From: JABCPO02 sp963513115
GTDB lineage: Bacteria > Bacillota > Clostridia > TANB77 > CAG-508
DNA: 5,884 nt
Assembly (NCBI GenBank): GCA_963513115.1
Contig: CAUPPN010000064.1
Span: forward strand, 1 to 5,884
Direction: 5' to 3'
Shown: positions 1 through 5,884 of the stretch, piece after piece
How the letters are laid out: every line of letters begins with the position of its first letter
How positions within the stretch are numbered: position 1 is the first letter of the stretch
Position numbers and translations under genes: made by a program
The notes under the pieces: model-generated
What the model was told of the DNA's origin: nothing
Seen by the model: the letters and a program-made list of their open reading frames with translations, nothing else
The model's database searches: none

Positions 1-2104
1 TGCTTACATTATTATTATTTTGGTTTTGATTTTGATTTCCATTTAGTTTGCCATTTTGGTTTCCATTTTGATTTTGATTATTTAAATTTCCTTGTGTGTC
101 TTGTATATTTTGATTATTCTGCATGTTTTGATTTGTTACAGGTTCTGTTTCTTTTCCTGTAATTTGATTTTCTTTTGTTACTGAAAGTAAGTTTTCCATT
201 TGTAATATTTTTTCACTAGTAACTTTTGTAATCTGTGGATAAATCGTATTTATCATTAAGTTATTAAATGCATTTTGGTCTAAATCATTTAATTTTATTA
301 TTGTATTTTTTGTTCCTACTTCAATATTATCAGTGAATTTTATATTTTTATTAATATTACTTCCTTTAATTTTATTTCCAAAAGTTTTTGTTATTTTATA
401 TGTAATATTATGATTTGCTGCATCTATATTTTGATTTCTTACTAATTCTGCATTTACTGAATTTATTACCTTATCTGAAACTATATCTTGCATTTCTATA
501 TGATTATATATTGATCCATTATCTTCAGTTTTAGATATCTTATATTTTATTTGTCTTCCATTTTGCACATATCCATATATTATCTCTTGTGTTTTTTTAT
601 TCTTTTTATCTGTGTATACTTCTATAGTTGTTGTAACAACATCATTTTCAACTTTATCTATTTTAATATCTTTTCCATCGATAATATAGAAATTTATTAT
701 TATATTTGTATCTAAATTAATATTATTATTATTGTTATCATTGTTTTTGTTATTGTTATTGTTGTTGTTATCATTTGAATTATTATTTTCTATATTACTT
801 GTAAAATTATTATTTTGAATATTACTATTATTATCTTTGACATCATTTTCATTTATAACATTTGTAGATGTAGTTGTAGTTGTTTTTTCATTTGTTTTTA
901 TATTCTTGTCTCCTACTACATCATTAGAATTTTGTCTATTACTATTTGCATTAATATTTGTATTTGTATTTTTACTTTCATTATTTGCTTTACCATTTTC
1001 ATCAACTAAAGTAATTAAACCTGAAGATTCATTTCCTGTCTTATTATTTACGTTTTGGGTATTTTCATTTTGCATTTCATTATTAGTTGTATCAAACATT
1101 TCTATACCTAAATTTTCAATTGGTAATACATAGCTATTTAATATATTTCCTATAACTGTTTTCTTAGTTGTAGATAAAAATTTAAATGTTGAATAGTCTG
1201 TTATATTTTTAGATATTTCTTTTTTTGTTTCTTCTTTTACTGTATTTGTAAGTTTTGTTAATTCGTCTTTTGTAACTTCTAATGTTATATTATCTGCTTT
1301 AACTTCTTTATCTCTATATTTAGTTGGTACATTTTTTTTGAATTTAAATTTTTCTTTTGGTAACTTAGATAATTCTTCTACATATTTTGACTGATATATA
1401 TTCATTATATTTGAAAGTTCTTTTGCAGGGTTCATCTTAACATCTTTACTTAAATTAAACTCCAAGTTTTTAATTAACTCTTCTTTTTCTAGTTCTTCTT
1501 CTAATGTTTCTTGTTTTTTAGGCAAAAAGTTTGTGTCTTTAATTTTGTTTTTATCAAATCCTAATGCTTCTTTAAAATAGCTTGGTTCAAATATACTTAT
1601 TGTTTGACCGTCATCTAAAAAGTTAAAATTAAAAATATTATTTTCCTTATATTTTACATCTAATTGTATTTGCCCAATATTCTTATTTGGTTCCATTTTG
1701 CTTTTAGACGAGAAAATTAAATCACCTATTTTAATATTATTAAATGCTTTATTTGTATCTTGATTTGTATTTAATGTTCCTTGATCTGCATTTTCTATAT
1801 CTCTTTTTGTATCTTCATTTAAATGAATATCTGTTGTAGACTCATATGGTGTATTATTTTGTTTTTCTAACATTTTTTCAATATCTTTTAAGTCTGTATA
1901 TTCTGATATATTATTGTTTTTTAAATTAGATATTATAATATCTTTTCCTGATCCATTATCTTTAGAATATGTAATTCTAAAAATAGTTATTCCTAAACTT
2001 AATATAACTAATATTGTTCCAATTATTATAATATTTCTTTTTTCCTTATTAACTTTTTTCTTTTTTTCTTTTTCTCTTTTTGCACTTTGAAATAATTCGT
2101 CCAT
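1..2104 (-). CDS. Large single-pass membrane protein with Asn-rich linkers (C-terminus beyond window)
   Basis: I do not recognise the family. The reading frame is open for 701 codons from an ATG at 2104 and runs off the left edge. The start is supported by an AAGGGG Shine-Dalgarno site 7 bases upstream and by the topology it gives: a Lys/Arg-rich N-terminus (residues 9-23, run of KEKKKK), then one hydrophobic segment (about 24-43), then a long polar region. This is a type II-like, N-in topology with the bulk probably outside the cell. Residues 120-340 and 465-640 look folded, with beta-type alternation and some charged helices (about 197-220). They are separated by a Thr/Asn/Ser-rich linker (about 340-465) that includes a near-pure Asn/Asp stretch at about 441-463. 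The visible end (about 658-699) is Asn/Gln/Gly-rich. No catalytic motif is visible. It lies 66 bp after the HIT gene with no clear terminator between, so it is probably the third gene of the alaS unit. Envelope localisation is inferred from composition only. Confidence 0.88.
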   Translation of the reverse strand, partial: MDELFQSAKREKEKKKKVNKEKRNIIIIGTILVILSLGITIFRITYSKDNGSGKDIIISNLKNNNISEYTDLKDIEKMLEKQNNTPYESTTDIHLNEDTKRDIENADQGTLNTNQDTNKAFNNIKIGDLIFSSKSKMEPNKNIGQIQLDVKYKENNIFNFNFLDDGQTISIFEPSYFKEALGFDKNKIKDTNFLPKKQETLEEELEKEELIKNLEFNLSKDVKMNPAKELSNIMNIYQSKYVEELSKLPKEKFKFKKNVPTKYRDKEVKADNITLEVTKDELTKLTNTVKEETKKEISKNITDYSTFKFLSTTKKTVIGNILNSYVLPIENLGIEMFDTTNNEMQNENTQNVNNKTGNESSGLITLVDENGKANNESKNTNTNINANSNRQNSNDVVGDKNIKTNEKTTTTTSTNVINENDVKDNNSNIQNNNFTSNIENNNSNDNNNNNNNKNNDNNNNNINLDTNIIINFYIIDGKDIKIDKVENDVVTTTIEVYTDKKNKKTQEIIYGYVQNGRQIKYKISKTEDNGSIYNHIEMQDIVSDKVINSVNAELVRNQNIDAANHNITYKITKTFGNKIKGSNINKNIKFTDNIEVGTKNTIIKLNDLDQNAFNNLMINTIYPQITKVTSEKILQMENLLSVTKENQITGKETEPVTNQNMQNNQNIQDTQGNLNNQNQNGNQNGKLNGNQNQNQNNNNVS
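8..133 (-). repeat. Asn/Gln/Gly low-complexity tail with repeated CAAAAT units
   Basis: Residues about 658-699 of the membrane protein consist almost wholly of Asn, Gln and Gly, from tandem and scattered CAA-AAT codon pairs (QNQNGNQNG-like). It is the second low-complexity block of the protein and reaches almost to the window edge, so its full length is unknown. A flexible spacer or wall-spanning stalk is the simplest reading; this is inferred from composition. Confidence 0.7.
716..784 (-). repeat. Asn/Asp codon run (AAC/AAT microsatellite) inside the membrane protein
   Basis: About 23 consecutive codons (residues 441-463) are almost all AAT or AAC with a few GAT, AAA, TCA and ATT, giving a nearly pure Asn/Asp spacer. 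On the plus strand it appears as imperfect GTTATT/GTTGTT repeats. It joins the Thr/Ser/Asn linker to the distal predicted domain. Triplet runs like this can change length by slippage without breaking frame. Confidence 0.8.
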
Positions 2105-2170
2105 ATGCAAACCCCTTATCATATGTTATTTTACTTGTTATATTTAATACATAATATATATAATAATATA

Positions 2171-2530
2171 TTAAAGATTATCTTGTAGCTTTTCTCCACC
2201 TAAAATATGGAAATGTATATGCATAACTGATTGTCCACCATTTTCTAATACATTTGTTACTACCCTATATCCTTCTTTGTCTATATTTTCAATTCTTGCT
2301 ACTTCTTGTATTGCATCATATATTTTTTCTAAATAGTATTTCTTATCTTCACTTTTCATTTCTTGTAAGTTTGATATGTGTTTTTTAGGTACTACCAAAT
2401 CATGTATTTTAGTTACTGGTTCAATTGATTTAAAAACTATTACATCTTCTGTTTCATAAACTTTTTCAGAAGGTATTTCTCCTCTTATTATTTTGCAAAA
2501 TATGCAATCATTATCTAAATTATCATTCAT
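2171..2530 (-). CDS. HIT-family (Hint-like) nucleotide-binding hydrolase
   Basis: This is a 119-residue histidine-triad protein, the usual size for the Hint branch, whose members hydrolyse AMP-linked phosphoramidates and aminoacyl-adenylates in the cytoplasm. The histidine triad is complete: H104-I-H106-F-H108-I-L followed by GG. By family analogy H106 is the nucleophile that forms the AMP intermediate. N93 and G99-Q100-S101 match the phosphate-binding positions. C9 and C12 (CIFC) with H51 and H104 fit the zinc site of Gram-positive HIT proteins. The FCKIIRGEIPS opening and VVPKKHI segment are typical. The ATG at 2530 is preceded by GAAAGG with 8 bases spacing. It starts 32 bp after the alaS stop with no terminator between, so the two are probably co-transcribed. 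No residue looks missing. The natural substrate cannot be read from the sequence. Confidence 0.95.
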   Translation of the reverse strand: MNDNLDNDCIFCKIIRGEIPSEKVYETEDVIVFKSIEPVTKIHDLVVPKKHISNLQEMKSEDKKYYLEKIYDAIQEVARIENIDKEGYRVVTNVLENGGQSVMHIHFHILGGEKLQDNL

Positions 2531-2562
2531 ATCATATACCTTTCTATTGCTATTTTTTATTA

Positions 2563-4323
2563 TTATTTATCTTCTAATATTGCTTTTATTCTTCTTACAC
2601 CCTTTGATGATGATTGCTCTTTTACTATTTTAAACTTACCAAGTTCTTTAGTATTTTTAACATGTGGTCCCATACATATTTCCATGCTGTATCCATCACC
2701 TATTGTATATACTGTAACTAAATCACCATATGTATCATCAAATAATCCAATTGCGCCTTTTTTATGTGCTTCTTCTGGTGTCATTTCTTCTACTGTTACT
2801 TCCATGCCTTTTTCAATTGCTTCATTTACCATATCTTCTATTTTTTGTTTTTCTTCATCTGTTAATTTTCTATCAAATGAAAAATCAAACCTTAATCTTT
2901 CTTCTGTTATATTTGAACCTTTTTGATATGTATCTTTACCTAATACTTCTCTTAGTGCATGGTGTAATAGGTGTGTTGCTGTATGGTATTTAATAGTTTT
3001 TTCATTATGATTTGCAAGTCCACCTTTAAATTTTTGCTTGCTTCCTTCTCTTGATTTTGCTTGATGTTTTTCAAATAATTCATTTAGTTTTTCTTTTTCA
3101 ACTTCTATATTTCTTTCTTCGGCAAGTTCCATTGTTATTTCAATTGGAAGTCCATAAGTTTCATATAGTTTAAATGCATCTTCGGCGTCCATTTTTTTAG
3201 TTGTTTCAATATCCTTTTTAACAACTAATTTTTCAAATTCTCTTTCACCTCTAATTAATGTTTTTAAGAATTTTTTAGTTTCTTCAGATATTATATTAAT
3301 TATTTTTTCTTCATTTTCTTTAAGTTCACTATATAATACCATATTATTCTTAATTACAACATCTATTAATTCTGGCATATTGTCTAAGTTAAACTCCATT
3401 TTGTTTAAGTGCCTTACTGATCTTCTAATTAATCTTCTTAGAATATATCCACTATCTGTATTTTTTGGAACACCTCCATCTGCAATTATTATACTTGCAC
3501 ATCTTAAGTGATCTGATACAATTCTCCTACTTGCTATAATATCTTCTTTAGAATGTTCTTTTAAATATGTCATTATTGGTTCAAACATCTCCAAATCAAA
3601 TGGTGTTTCTTTTCCTTCAAGTAACATTGTAATTCTTTCAAGTCCCATTCCAGTATCAACATTGCGTTGTTTTAACTTTGTATATCCATCTTTTGTTTTA
3701 AAATATTCCATAAATACATTATTCCATATTTCTACAAATGTTCCATCATCATTATCTGGATCATATTTAGGAAGCACCTTATCTTCTCCTGTATAATAGA
3801 ATATCTCTGTATCGGGTCCACATGGTCCTTCATCTCCTGCTATCCACCAATTTTCTGATTTAGAAAAATAATATATATTTTCTTCAGGCATTCCCATCTT
3901 TTTCCATGCTTCTGCAGATATCTCATCTCTTGGTGCATCGTTATCACCTTCAAATACTGTTACTATCAATTTTTCTTTTGGTATATCTAATTCTTGTGTT
4001 AAGAACTCAAAGCTTTGTCTTATTGACTGTTCTTTAAAATATGCTCCTAATGACCAATTTCCAAGCATCTCAAAAAAAGTTAAATGTCTATTATCTCCCA
4101 CTTCGTCTATATCTACTGTTCTTACGCATTTTTGATAATCAACAAGCATATTACCTTCTGGATGTTTTTCACCTAGAAGGTATGGTACTAATTGTTGCAT
4201 ACCTGCTGTAGTAAATAACACAGATGCATCATTTTCTGGTATAACACTTGCAGATGGTATTTGCTTATGATTATTTCTTATAAAATATTGTATAAATTTG
4301 TTTCTTATTTCAATTGCTTTCAT
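2563..4323 (-). CDS. alaS: Alanyl-tRNA synthetase, short form lacking the C-terminal (C-Ala/DHHA1) domain
   Basis: It activates alanine with ATP and charges tRNA-Ala in the cytoplasm. Class II catalytic motifs are intact: motif 1 around FTTAGMQQ (37-44), motif 2 around RTVDIDEVGDNRHLTFFE (68-85), motif 3 VDTGMGLER (222-230). The tRNA-recognition part contains GYILRRLIRRSVRH (292-305), with N288 and E395 near the positions that read the G3:U70 pair in other AlaRSs. The editing domain is complete, with zinc ligands H447-TAT-H451 and C550-MGP-H554, and ends in GVRRIKAI (575-582). The protein stops at residue 586 instead of the usual ~875, exactly at the end of the editing domain, so C-Ala is absent. 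With only 32 bp to the next gene there is no decayed remnant. CGPDTEIFY (168-176) and CxGPH, where most AlaRSs have CGGTH, resemble short CPR-type enzymes as I recall them. The start follows an AGAGG site closely spaced (about 4 bases) before the ATG. Confidence 0.97.
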   Translation of the reverse strand: MKAIEIRNKFIQYFIRNNHKQIPSASVIPENDASVLFTTAGMQQLVPYLLGEKHPEGNMLVDYQKCVRTVDIDEVGDNRHLTFFEMLGNWSLGAYFKEQSIRQSFEFLTQELDIPKEKLIVTVFEGDNDAPRDEISAEAWKKMGMPEENIYYFSKSENWWIAGDEGPCGPDTEIFYYTGEDKVLPKYDPDNDDGTFVEIWNNVFMEYFKTKDGYTKLKQRNVDTGMGLERITMLLEGKETPFDLEMFEPIMTYLKEHSKEDIIASRRIVSDHLRCASIIIADGGVPKNTDSGYILRRLIRRSVRHLNKMEFNLDNMPELIDVVIKNNMVLYSELKENEEKIINIISEETKKFLKTLIRGEREFEKLVVKKDIETTKKMDAEDAFKLYETYGLPIEITMELAEERNIEVEKEKLNELFEKHQAKSREGSKQKFKGGLANHNEKTIKYHTATHLLHHALREVLGKDTYQKGSNITEERLRFDFSFDRKLTDEEKQKIEDMVNEAIEKGMEVTVEEMTPEEAHKKGAIGLFDDTYGDLVTVYTIGDGYSMEICMGPHVKNTKELGKFKIVKEQSSSKGVRRIKAILEDK

Positions 4324-4444
4324 ATTTCCTCTTTATCTAAATTGTTTTAATATTTTTTATATTTATATTTTTATTTTCTCATATTTTAACTTTATCTTTT
4401 ATTTCTAATAATCTTGTTAAATATTCTCTTTAAATATCTATAAT

Positions 4445-4473
4445 ATTATATTACAAAAACCTATTATTTTCAA
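4445..4473 (-). promoter_or_regulatory. Sigma-A-type promoter of the alaS unit
   Basis: On the minus strand TTGAAA (4473-4468) is followed by a 17-base spacer and a consensus TATAAT (4450-4445). This predicts a start near 4438 and a leader of about 115 nt before the alaS ATG at 4323. The leader is A/T-only in most stretches, with no strong hairpin and no T-box motif. In DNA this AT-rich chance matches occur, but the near-consensus hexamers, ideal spacing and location right after a terminator make this a good call. Confidence 0.72.
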
Positions 4474-4474
4474 C

Positions 4475-4506
4475 AAAAATAAAAGCAACAGTTCAACTGT
4501 TACTTT
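4475..4506 (-). terminator. Intrinsic terminator downstream of the DUF4143 remnant
   Basis: Read on the minus strand, 4506-4496 pairs with 4492-4482 as an 11-bp stem (AAAGUAACAGU with its partner) around a UGA loop, followed by a U-rich tail (UAUUUUU). One pair is U·G on the minus-strand RNA and would be a C-A mismatch on the plus-strand RNA, which points to minus-strand function. It is about 77 bp after the stop of the ATPase remnant and ends 2 bp before the alaS -35 box. Confidence 0.75.
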
Positions 4507-4583
4507 ATATATATATTTAACTATATTTAACTTTTCTTATCTTATTATTTATGTATTAATTATTTTTATTACTTTCATAATTA
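4507..4583. other. AT-rich spacer, no gene seen
   Basis: This lies between the stop of the ATPase remnant and the terminator hairpin. It is simple AT-rich sequence with stops in all frames and no motif I can support. Together with the terminator, the promoter and the alaS leader (to 4324) it makes up the non-coding gap upstream of alaS. Confidence 0.6.
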
Positions 4584-4910
4584 TTATGGTTTTAAATTTG
4601 TAATTGGTACTACATATACACCATCTTTTCTCATATATGCAAATGGAGCTATTGCACATAATACCACCATAAATGCTGGTTCTTTCATCTTTTTTGTGTC
4701 AATTATAGAAGCTAATTCTTTTAATGTTTCTGCACCTTCTTCAATAAGTTCATCACCACCTATTTTTATTTCAATTAGTCAATATGATCCGTTAGTGATA
4801 TACTGTTCATCTAGATATTCTGCATATATTCTAAGATCACGCATGCAAAGATTTTTAAATAAGAATCCCAGTGTGTTTAGATCTCCTAATAAGTCTTTAG
4901 GTCCAATTCC
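4584..4910 (-). pseudogene. Decayed C-terminal fragment of a DUF4143-type ATP-binding protein
   Basis: The frame read from 4910 gives GIGPKDLLGDLNTLGFLFKNL, then MRDLRIYAEYLDEQ, NGSY, an in-frame TGA (4781-4779), and 64 further residues starting LIEIKIGGDELIEEGAETL and ending PITNLKP before TAA TAA. Both halves match, in order and from memory, the C-terminal DUF4143 region of AAA-type ATPases common in gut bacteria (RDLRvYAEaLd ... GLIEIKlGG ... iDTtKMk.P.F ... dGV.V.PI..LKP). Three lesions are seen. The N-terminal Walker ATPase part is absent. About 15 residues normally found between the YAE-LD segment and NGsYGLIEIK are missing, including an expected acidic residue of the nuclease-like E-x-K core. 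The conserved Gly before LIEIK reads TGA, one base from GGA. A further TGA at 4946-4944 closes the frame upstream inside the 23-bp repeats. The family's role is poorly known. This copy is very unlikely to be functional. Confidence 0.85.
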
Positions 4911-4997
4911 AGTGTTTGGCAGGTTTTCATTCCAGTGTTTGTCTCATTTTTATTACAGTATTTGGCAAGTTTTTGTTCCAGTATTTGGCAAAGCCTC
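4906..4997. repeat. Four tandem copies of a 23-bp repeat
   Basis: Units begin at 4906, 4929, 4952 and 4975, each exactly 23 bp, sharing the plus-strand core TTCCAGTRTTTGGCA followed by a T-rich half. Units differ at several positions: the second has GTCTCA in place of GGCAGG, and the third has TTACAG. Because 23 is not a multiple of three, the array shifts reading frame from unit to unit. It sits exactly where the recognisable ATPase homology starts. There are no unique spacers, so it is not a CRISPR array. Confidence 0.9.
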
Positions 4998-5020
4998 TTA
5001 TATATCTATTATCATGCTCC

Positions 5021-5053
5021 AAAAATTAAAGCGGATATTTCTATATCCGCTTT
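5021..5053 (-). terminator. Intrinsic terminator of the coiled-coil surface protein gene
   Basis: A perfect 11-bp inverted repeat (AAAGCGGATAT and its complement, 5053-5043 with 5038-5028) surrounds a 4-base loop. On the minus strand it is followed by AATTTTT, and it is 47 bp after the TAG at 5101. The GC-containing stem stands out in this AT-rich DNA. The plus-strand reading also has a T-rich tail, so it could work both ways, but no plus-strand gene precedes it. Confidence 0.85.
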
Positions 5054-5100
5054 CTTATAATTTTTAAATTGTACATCTAAATAATATGTATTAATATATA

Positions 5101-5884
5101 CTATTTAGATTCTTTCTTGTCTAATTCTCTAAATATTATTGCAAGTGATGCAAGTAATACTATTATTACTAATAATGGTAATCTTTTCTCTATTCCTGCA
5201 TATGGTAATCCTTTTGGATTTGTATTTGTATTTCCATTATTTTTAGTATTGTTTTCTGAATTTAAATTATTATTTGATTCATAGTTATTATTTTTAGCTT
5301 TTAATACAGTTATTTCATTTTTGTATTTTTCTATTTCTTTTTCAGTATTTTCTTTTAATTCATTATATTCTTTTTCAATATTTACTATTTTTTCGTTCTT
5401 TTCATCTATAGTATTTTTATAATCTTCTATAGTCTTTTCATTTTTAGCTTTTTCTTCTTTTAATTTAGCTATTTCTGCTTCTTTTTCTAGTAATTTTGCT
5501 TCTAAGTCTGCAACTTCATTTTTTAATTTTTTGTTTTCATCTATTAGATTTTTTAGTTGTTCAACTTCTGCTTCTAGATTTGTTATTTTTTCATCTTTTG
5601 CTTTATTTTCATTTTCAAGTTTAGTTTTTTCGTTTTCTAAACTATTTATAGTTTTTCCATCATTATATGCTTTTATTTCTAGCTCATTTATCTTTCTAAA
5701 TAGCTCTCTTAACTTTTCATATAGTTGTGATATCTTTTCATCTTTTGCTTCATTATCTTCTTTTAAGCTATCTATAGTTTTTCCGTCATTATATGCTTTT
5801 ATTTCTAGTTCATTTATTTTTCTAAATAATTCTCTTAACTTTTCATATAATTGTGATATTTTTTCATCTTTTGCTTTATTATCT
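5101..5884 (-). CDS. Coiled-coil surface protein with sortase-like LPYAG C-terminus (N-terminus beyond window)
   Basis: The last 260 residues of a larger protein are visible, ending at TAG (5103-5101). Residues 1-197 are nearly all Glu, Lys, Asn, Asp, Leu and Ile with heptad spacing, a long coiled coil with no Pro and almost no Gly. They begin with two 42-residue repeats. A flexible Asn/Ser/Thr linker follows (about 198-225), then L226-P-Y-A-G230, a hydrophobic segment (about 235-251, LPLLVIIVLLASLAIIF) and a charged tail with R252, K256, K257 and K260. This order matches Gram-positive sortase substrates, with Ala in place of the usual Thr of LPXTG. EKR between motif and membrane segment is a little unusual. 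The likely product is a rod-like protein linked to the cell wall or, if the motif is not used, a C-terminally membrane-anchored one. Family and ligand are not recognisable from this part. Its own terminator follows. Confidence 0.87.
   Translation of the reverse strand, partial: DNKAKDEKISQLYEKLRELFRKINELEIKAYNDGKTIDSLKEDNEAKDEKISQLYEKLRELFRKINELEIKAYNDGKTINSLENEKTKLENENKAKDEKITNLEAEVEQLKNLIDENKKLKNEVADLEAKLLEKEAEIAKLKEEKAKNEKTIEDYKNTIDEKNEKIVNIEKEYNELKENTEKEIEKYKNEITVLKAKNNNYESNNNLNSENNTKNNGNTNTNPKGLPYAGIEKRLPLLVIIVLLASLAIIFRELDKKESK
5632..5883 (-). repeat. Two tandem 126-bp (42-residue) coiled-coil repeats
   Basis: Codons from 5883 to 5758 and from 5757 to 5632 encode 42-residue units starting DN(K/E)AKDEKISQLYEKL and including YNDGKTI. 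They differ at about 13 of 126 bases, of which 8 are synonymous, and at 4 of 42 residues. Forty-two residues equal six heptads, so gain or loss of a unit keeps the coiled-coil register. The head of the unit (NKAKDEKI) recurs once more about 50 residues downstream in a diverged form. Further copies may lie beyond the window. Confidence 0.9.

Noticed and set aside
815..1133. Two overlapping plus-strand open frames rich in Ile, Phe, Val and Cys
   Set aside because: They are antisense shadows of the Asn/Thr-rich linker of the membrane protein; the AT-rich repeats give stop-free hydrophobic frames.
2105..2170. Separate promoter for the large membrane protein gene
   Set aside because: The 66-bp gap is AT-rich and has TATTAT/TATAAT-like strings, but no -35 hexamer at a fitting distance; read-through from the HIT gene is the simpler reading.
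2684..2993. Two plus-strand open frames inside alaS
   Set aside because: They are fully antisense to the conserved editing domain of alaS and have no independent coding support.
4324..4438. T-box or other riboswitch in the alaS leader
   Set aside because: The predicted leader is only about 115 nt, almost pure A/T, with no T-box consensus, no specifier-type stem and no terminator before the gene.
4584..4910. Alternative genetic code with TGA as Gly or Trp
   Set aside because: No TGA occurs in frame in the other four coding regions, which freely use GGA for Gly and TGG for Trp. A single TGA in an otherwise damaged gene fits a nonsense mutation.
4911..4943. LPNTG-like sortase motif in the frame leading into the ATPase remnant
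   Set aside because: It arises from one frame of the 23-bp repeat, is followed by GPKDLL and not a hydrophobic segment, and the frame is closed by a TGA just upstream.
4906..4997. Short CRISPR array
   Set aside because: The 23-bp units are directly contiguous, with no unique spacers, no leader and no cas genes nearby.
4696..5067. Open frame of 123 codons on the plus strand
   Set aside because: It lies antisense to the DUF4143 remnant and runs through the 23-bp repeats and the terminator stem. It has no convincing ribosome site, and the minus-strand reading has clear family homology.

Overview
The window is very AT-rich and every supportable gene lies on the minus strand. The genes use the standard code: there is no in-frame TGA in about 1,660 codons, Trp is TGG and Gly is mostly GGA. 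Clear Shine-Dalgarno sites and a good sigma-A-type promoter are present. One surface protein ends in a sortase-like LPYAG / hydrophobic / basic tail. Together these suggest a low-GC Gram-positive (Bacillota-like), probably an uncultured host-associated lineage. The alanyl-tRNA synthetase, however, is the short form without the C-terminal domain that I associate mainly with Patescibacteria/CPR and some reduced lineages, so the lineage call is only moderately secure.

Layout, in the direction of minus-strand transcription (right to left). (1) 5884-5101 is the C-terminal part of a long coiled-coil surface protein, with two near-identical 42-residue tandem repeats at the window edge and a sortase-type C-terminus. 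A perfect 11-bp stem terminator (5053-5021) follows it. (2) 4997-4906 holds four 23-bp tandem repeats. They abut a decayed C-terminal fragment of a DUF4143-type ATP-binding protein (4910-4584), which has an internal deletion and an in-frame TGA and lacks its whole N-terminal ATPase part. A second terminator (4506-4475) lies downstream. (3) Directly after that terminator, a -35/-10 promoter (4473-4445) drives a likely three-gene unit: alaS (4323-2563), a small HIT-family hydrolase (2530-2171), and a large single-pass membrane protein with Asn-rich linkers (2104 to beyond position 1).

Functionally, alaS charges tRNA-Ala. The adjacent HIT protein belongs to a family known to hydrolyse nucleoside phosphoramidates and aminoacyl-adenylates, so a link to side products of the synthetase is possible but unproven. 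The large membrane protein is not a family I recognise; it looks like an inside-anchored, outside-facing envelope protein with low-complexity spacers. The most unusual parts are the domain-trimmed AlaRS, the 23-bp repeat array at the breakpoint of the ATPase remnant, and the repeat-expanded coiled-coil surface protein.
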